Part shown: positions 6,186-9,269 of the stretch, piece by piece
Position numbering within the stretch: the stretch's first letter is position 1
How the letters are laid out: every line of letters starts with the position of its first letter
Program-made: the position numbers and the translations under genes
The notes under the pieces: model-generated
Seen by the model: only the letters and a program-made list of their open reading frames with translations
Told to the model about the DNA's origin: nothing
Database searches by the model: none
NCBI GenBank assembly: GCA_017452565.1
Contig: JAFTMF010000169.1
Span: 1 to 9,269, forward strand
DNA length: 9,269 nucleotides
DNA from: Clostridia bacterium
Lineage (GTDB): Bacteria > Bacillota > Clostridia > Oscillospirales > CAG-272
Reading direction: 5' to 3'

Positions 6186-6218
6186 TCCTCCGAGAATCGT
6201 GATTCTCCAAGAAAGGAG
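6186..6218 (+). promoter_or_regulatory. structured leader around the rtcB ribosome binding site
   Basis: GAGAATC (6192-6198) pairs with GATTCTC (6201-6207), giving a six-pair stem with a CGTG loop. CTCC inside the right arm (6205-6208) can instead pair with GGAG (6215-6218) of the ribosome binding site AAAGGAG across AAGAAA. The two folds exclude each other. That is a possible on/off switch of translation, though a short stem may simply be structural. The same AAAGGAG, 7 bases before 6226, fixes the rtcB start. Confidence 0.4.
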
Positions 6219-6225
6219 TTATACT

Positions 6226-7434
6226 ATGATCGAAATTCAAGGAAAATACAATACCGCTACCGTCTATACCGATACGCTGGATCCTGCCTCTACCGCACAG
6301 CTGATCAACCTGTGCAATCAGCCCTTTACTGCGGGATCAAAAATCCGTCTGATGCCCGACGTCCACGCAGGTGCAGGCTGTACTATTGGTACTACTATGA
6401 CAGTCACCGACAAAATCGTCCCCAATTTGGTGGGCGTAGATATCGGCTGCGGAATGCACGTGGTGCGCCTTACCGAGCGCAAGATCGACTTCGCCCGACT
6501 GGATCGGGTGATCCGTGACAACATCCCCGCAGGAATGCAGATCCGCACCAAGGCGCATTCCTATGCAAGAGAGTTTGACGCCGAGGAGCTGCGCTGCTAT
6601 CGCCACGTCAGCGAGGACCGCGCAATTCTCTCCATCGGCACGCTGGGCGGCGGCAACCACTTTATCGAAATCGACGCAGACGATGAGGGGAATCTCTATC
6701 TGGTCATCCACTCGGGCAGCCGACATATGGGCAAGCAGATTGCCGAGTATTATCAGAAGCTGGGCTATGATCGCCTGAATCAAAGCTCCGCCGAGGATGA
6801 GCAGCTGCTGATCGCACAGCTGAAGCGGGAGGGCCGCACCAAGGAAATCAACGCCGAGCTGAAAAAGCTGAAGAACGTGAAGCGCACCAATATCCCCCGT
6901 GATCTTGCCTACGTAGAGGGCAAGGATCTGGAGGACTACCTCCACGACGTTGGCGTTGCCCAGGAATATGCCGACCTCAACCGCCGTGCGATGGCGCAGG
7001 TCATCCTGAAAGAGATGACGCTCCACGCCGAGGACAGCTTCACCACCATCCACAACTATATCGACATCGAGCACGGCATTCTCCGCAAGGGCGCCGTCTC
7101 GGCGATGGCAGGGGAGCGCCTGCTCATCCCTATCAATATGCGGGACGGCAGTCTGCTCTGCATCGGAAAGGGCAACGAGGACTGGAACTGCTCCGCTCCC
7201 CACGGTGCGGGACGTCTGATGAGCCGAAGCGAGGCGAAGAATCACTTCACCGTCAGCCAGTTCAAGAAGGAGATGGAGGGCATCTTCACCACCTCGGTAG
7301 GTGCCGACACGCTGGACGAGTCGCCGATGGTGTATAAGCCTATGGAAGCCATCCTCTCCCAGATCGGCCCCACCGCAGAGGTGGAGAAGATCATCCGTCC
7401 GCTGTACAACTTCAAAGCGGGCAGGGAAGAGTGA
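6226..7434 (+). CDS. rtcB: RtcB family RNA-splicing/repair ligase
   Basis: RtcB joins RNA ends carrying a 2',3'-cyclic phosphate or 3'-phosphate to 5'-hydroxyl ends, using GTP and Mn2+ through a guanylylated histidine. With the start at 6226 it has 402 residues, close to the E. coli protein. The full active site is visible: MPDVHAGAG (43-51), GVDIGCGM (Cys75), GTLGGGNHF (His145), IHSGSRHMG (His162), HNYIDIEHG (His276) and CSAPHGAGRLMSR (His326, the guanylylation site). The 17-residue gap between His145 and His162 equals that of E. coli His168/His185. Residues 183-240 are a charged helical insert. AAAGGAG sits 7 bases before this ATG. An in-frame ATG at 6142 would add 28 residues but lies in the leader and lacks a ribosome binding site. 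No archease, rtcA, rtcR or prfH gene is adjacent. The role in bacteria is RNA repair after ribonuclease damage; the specific target here is unknown. Confidence 0.96.
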   Translation: MIEIQGKYNTATVYTDTLDPASTAQLINLCNQPFTAGSKIRLMPDVHAGAGCTIGTTMTVTDKIVPNLVGVDIGCGMHVVRLTERKIDFARLDRVIRDNIPAGMQIRTKAHSYAREFDAEELRCYRHVSEDRAILSIGTLGGGNHFIEIDADDEGNLYLVIHSGSRHMGKQIAEYYQKLGYDRLNQSSAEDEQLLIAQLKREGRTKEINAELKKLKNVKRTNIPRDLAYVEGKDLEDYLHDVGVAQEYADLNRRAMAQVILKEMTLHAEDSFTTIHNYIDIEHGILRKGAVSAMAGERLLIPINMRDGSLLCIGKGNEDWNCSAPHGAGRLMSRSEAKNHFTVSQFKKEMEGIFTTSVGADTLDESPMVYKPMEAILSQIGPTAEVEKIIRPLYNFKAGREE

Positions 7435-7481
7435 GCTGTTCGCTCAAAGCCAAACCTGCCGCGAGCGGCGCACAAATAAAG

Positions 7482-7520
7482 ACAGGGTAGCCATCTTTAC
7501 GATGGCTACCCTGTTTGGTT
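7482..7520. terminator. bidirectional terminator between rtcB and the right-hand cluster
   Basis: A perfect 14-bp stem (7482-7495 with 7501-7514) has a 5-nt loop. It is followed on the plus strand by TTGGTTGTTT and on the minus strand by CTTTATTTG. It lies 47 bp after rtcB and 21 bp after the convergent minus-strand stop at 7536, so it can serve both. The U-tracts are interrupted. Confidence 0.82.
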
Positions 7521-7535
7521 GTTTGGGCGGAAGAT

Positions 7536-8198
7536 TCATTCTTCCCGATCCAGCACGACTTCCTTTCGCACCGATTTGAAATAATCATAGATCACAACGG
7601 TTCGCTCATCTGCCCACTCTATGTGTGCGATTCGGAAATTGTACAGCATAGATTCTGTGTAAGTCACCATAAACGGTTTGCGCAGAATCATCTTTCTGCC
7701 CTCGAAAAAGTCAATATAGAAGGTGGCATTCTGCATCGTCTGAACGCCGAACACCTTGGCCATCAGCTTTCCGTTTCGGCACTGCCGCTTGGGAAGATAG
7801 AACTCCACGTGGAAGTTGCCCTCCCGCAAAGCCAACAAATGCTTTTCAAAGGGGGCATAGTCCCACTGCTTTTCCTTGCAAAGTAGACCGATGCCGACGG
7901 TCAATACCTGATACAAATACTGTTCTTTTTCCTCCGGCGTCATCTGAAAGTAGGCAAGGTCGAAGGGAATATCCACTTCATGAACAGAACCGAATTTTCG
8001 AATACCGCTTCGCAAGGGGTTAGTGGTACAAGTCAAATTGATCCGCTTGCAATCGAAGCTGAACTCACTGTTCATCGCGCGCAGAATATACTCCGTCATA
8101 TAGGCGGATTCGCTCAAAAGCTGTGAACACCAGTCCTTGGTCTCGTCCGTGTAGGGATAACATAGATCTAACACCAATGTGAAATAGTTCAGTTTCAT
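7536..8198 (-). CDS. hypothetical protein, soluble, no family recognised
   Basis: I do not recognise this 220-residue protein. It has no signal peptide or transmembrane segment and is predicted cytoplasmic. The N-terminus (MKLNYFTLVLDLCYPYTDETKDWC) starts with a beta strand. Six cysteines (13, 24, 50, 57, 107, 140) are scattered without a metal-site pattern. Aromatic residues are frequent, as in GNFHVEFYLP (128-136) and the final VVIYDYFKSVRKEVVLD (201-217), which suggests a mixed alpha/beta domain. AAGGAG lies 6 bases before the ATG (8205-8210), so the start is firm. It is the last of three minus-strand genes and ends at a shared terminator. Small soluble proteins of this kind in Clostridia are sometimes immunity proteins for polymorphic toxins, but no toxin is in view and no motif supports it. 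Confidence 0.8.
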   Translation of the reverse strand: MKLNYFTLVLDLCYPYTDETKDWCSQLLSESAYMTEYILRAMNSEFSFDCKRINLTCTTNPLRSGIRKFGSVHEVDIPFDLAYFQMTPEEKEQYLYQVLTVGIGLLCKEKQWDYAPFEKHLLALREGNFHVEFYLPKRQCRNGKLMAKVFGVQTMQNATFYIDFFEGRKMILRKPFMVTYTESMLYNFRIAHIEWADERTVVIYDYFKSVRKEVVLDREE

Positions 8199-8249
8199 AC
8201 GGATCTCCTTGAATACGTGGTGAATTTGTTTGGGTAGGGACGGGCGTTT

Positions 8250-8274
8250 TCGACTATCGTTTGGTTATAGTCGA
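8250..8274. other. short hairpin between two minus-strand genes
   Basis: An 8-bp perfect stem (8250-8257 with 8267-8274) with a 9-nt loop lies 9 bp past the stop codon of the 172-residue protein gene. The minus-strand side lacks a U-tract, so it is not a good terminator. It may protect or process the message between the two genes. Confidence 0.4.
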
Positions 8275-8282
8275 TTTACCTT

Positions 8283-8801
8283 TTACTCCACAGACCGCCC
8301 GAGCATATCGGAATACCTCAGCAGCAGATCTTTGATCTCCTCGCTTTTGTGGGTGCAATACCTATCGATCAGCAGAAGGTTTTCTTTGGTGACCTGAAAG
8401 AACACACATTCACGGGGATTGAGTTCCCTGTACGAACTTGCATCCGTACAGGGAATCACACATACTTGGGTGAGTTCCATCCGAAAAGGCCTAATGATTG
8501 CACTGACCTCAACAGAATGCACTTTATAAGTAGTGACTTTTTCCCAATCAATGATGATATGCCGATTGGATATGCCTTGGGAGGTTATCTTGTATGGACA
8601 AAACGCAATGCGAAAATAGTAGATATATCCACTTACAAGCAAAACGCAGTCCGCAACTACAGAAATCAGGAAAAACCAATTAGATGAATGAGTTCCGAAA
8701 TGTATGGCGCAAGTCATAAAAATGCACAGCAATGCGATGGGCAACGGAATCATAATCGCATAAGTGGCAAGCTTTGGAATGGCTATTTTGGAAAACTTCA
8801 T
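8283..8801 (-). CDS. two-helix membrane protein with a small soluble domain, possibly PH-like
   Basis: This 172-residue protein has two predicted transmembrane helices (about 12-34 and 40-62) joined by a short turn, so both ends should face the cytoplasm. The soluble part (about 66-172) starts with PYKITSQGISNRHIIIDWEKVTTYKVH. This strand pattern, with a Gly turn and then a hydrophobic strand plus WEKV, resembles bacterial PH-like membrane domains (DUF304/bPH type). That resemblance is by eye and weak. The C-terminal helix (about 138-165) is amphipathic. AAGGAG lies 10 bases before the ATG (8812-8817). Neighbours are 84 bp downstream and 116 bp upstream, all on the minus strand, and I see no good promoter in the 116-bp gap, so one operon is likely. 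The coding sequence contains an 11-bp palindrome (8424-8455). Function unknown. Confidence 0.78.
   Translation of the reverse strand: MKFSKIAIPKLATYAIMIPLPIALLCIFMTCAIHFGTHSSNWFFLISVVADCVLLVSGYIYYFRIAFCPYKITSQGISNRHIIIDWEKVTTYKVHSVEVSAIIRPFRMELTQVCVIPCTDASSYRELNPRECVFFQVTKENLLLIDRYCTHKSEEIKDLLLRYSDMLGRSVE
8424..8455. repeat. intragenic 11-bp inverted repeat
   Basis: TTCCCTGTACG (8424-8434) and CGTACAGGGAA (8445-8455) are exact reverse complements around a 10-nt loop, inside the 172-residue protein gene at codons 117-126. It would fold in the message. No U-tract follows on either strand. Confidence 0.7.
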
Positions 8802-8917
8802 TATTTCGCTTCTCCTTCTTCAAAGATAATCCCAAGGAATCTTTTACGGATAGAACCATGGATTGTTATTATTCGGCCAAGGCTGAGAGCCGTGATCGGA
8901 TAACTTTGTAGGGGCGC

Positions 8918-9269
8918 TTATTCGGCAATATTTGACATATTCAGCACCTGCACCGCACCGATGTGGTAACTGCCATCCTCGGTGGGGGTCAGCAGTGCGG
9001 TTACATAGATAAAGGTGTCGTTGATGATAGAGACAACAATTCTGCCGTCGGTGGTTCTCCATGCTTTGAACGCTTCGTCTACGTTGATCAGATTGTTTTC
9101 TTTTTCCATATAGACGAAATGGGTGTCAACCTCTTCTACGTATCGCACGTCATTACTGCCGTCCCAGCACTGTTGGTTCAGATCCGCCCAAATCTCTTCT
9201 GTGAGCGTGATGCCCAGATAAGAGCGATAGTATCCCTCTGCCGCGGCACGATTCAGTTTACGCCAGTAC
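8918..9269 (-). CDS. hypothetical protein, C-terminal 117 residues (5' part outside window)
   Basis: The minus-strand frame is open from the right edge to the stop at 8918-8920, so the gene is cut by the window and its start is not visible. A GTG at 9148 is in frame but has no ribosome binding site, and coding continues upstream of it (WRKLNRAAAEGYYRSYLG near the edge), so it is probably internal. The visible part has no transmembrane segment. It reads as a helix-rich stretch followed by beta strands (DGRIVVSIINDTFIYVTALL, then YHIGAVQVLNMSNIAE at the end). That is compatible with a small alpha+beta domain, but I recognise no family. It is the first visible gene of the minus-strand cluster and probably co-transcribed with the genes to its left. 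Confidence 0.7.
   Translation of the reverse strand, partial: YWRKLNRAAAEGYYRSYLGITLTEEIWADLNQQCWDGSNDVRYVEEVDTHFVYMEKENNLINVDEAFKAWRTTDGRIVVSIINDTFIYVTALLTPTEDGSYHIGAVQVLNMSNIAE

Noticed and set aside
6142..6225. 28-residue N-terminal extension of RtcB
   Set aside because: The upstream ATG has no ribosome binding site and falls within the leader just after the promoter. The family N-terminus begins at the 6226 ATG, which has AAAGGAG.
6337..7245. Minus-strand open frame of 302 codons opposite rtcB
   Set aside because: It is the shadow of rtcB, whose active-site motifs are complete, and it has no start signals of its own.
1..9269. CRISPR array, transposase, integrase, tRNA, rRNA or riboswitch
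   Set aside because: No regular direct repeats with spacers, no mobile-element protein motifs, no cloverleaf or rRNA sequence, and no known riboswitch core were recognised on either strand.

Overview
The window looks like a stretch of chromosome from a low-to-mid GC Gram-positive anaerobe of the Clostridia, most like an Oscillospiraceae/Ruminococcaceae gut bacterium. The signs are strong AGGAGG-type ribosome binding sites, sigma-A promoters with extended -10 elements (TATGNTACAAT), Rho-independent terminators at nearly every gene end, a lipoprotein with a long threonine linker, and a small ECF sigma operon. The taxonomic call is an inference from style, because no marker gene is present. Nothing in the window looks like phage, plasmid, transposase, CRISPR, rRNA or tRNA.

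Layout. Positions 1-145 hold stacked terminator hairpins that separate an unseen left neighbour from what follows. Positions 272-2150 are a minus-strand two-gene operon: an ECF sigma factor whose 3' end overlaps by 8 bp the start of a single-pass membrane protein, which is probably its regulator. Positions 2261-2383 are a 25-bp perfect inverted repeat framing a second hairpin that works as the terminator of the next minus-strand gene. Positions 2419-4263 (minus) encode a cytoplasmic GH127/DUF1680 glycosidase, probably a beta-L-arabinofuranosidase, with a near-consensus promoter. Positions 4472-4747 (plus) encode a 91-residue lysine-rich membrane microprotein with its own promoter and terminator. 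It converges on a minus-strand lipoprotein (4838-5911) with a discoidin-like C-terminal domain. Divergent from that is rtcB (6226-7434, plus), an RNA ligase gene with a structured leader. From 7536 to the right edge there are three minus-strand genes of unknown function, the last one cut by the window end.

How the parts relate. Most genes are single transcription units with their own promoter and terminator, so the window is a series of independent functions and not one pathway. The only firm functional pair is the sigma factor and its membrane partner. The promoters of the microprotein and of the lipoprotein share an identical 13-bp motif over the -35 region, which could mean shared control. 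The three genes at the right end may be one operon, but no job can be assigned to them.

I found no clear undescribed multi-gene system. The best leads are the sigma/membrane-sensor pair, the nested repeat at 2261-2383, the microprotein, the shared promoter motif and the uncharacterised cluster at the right end.
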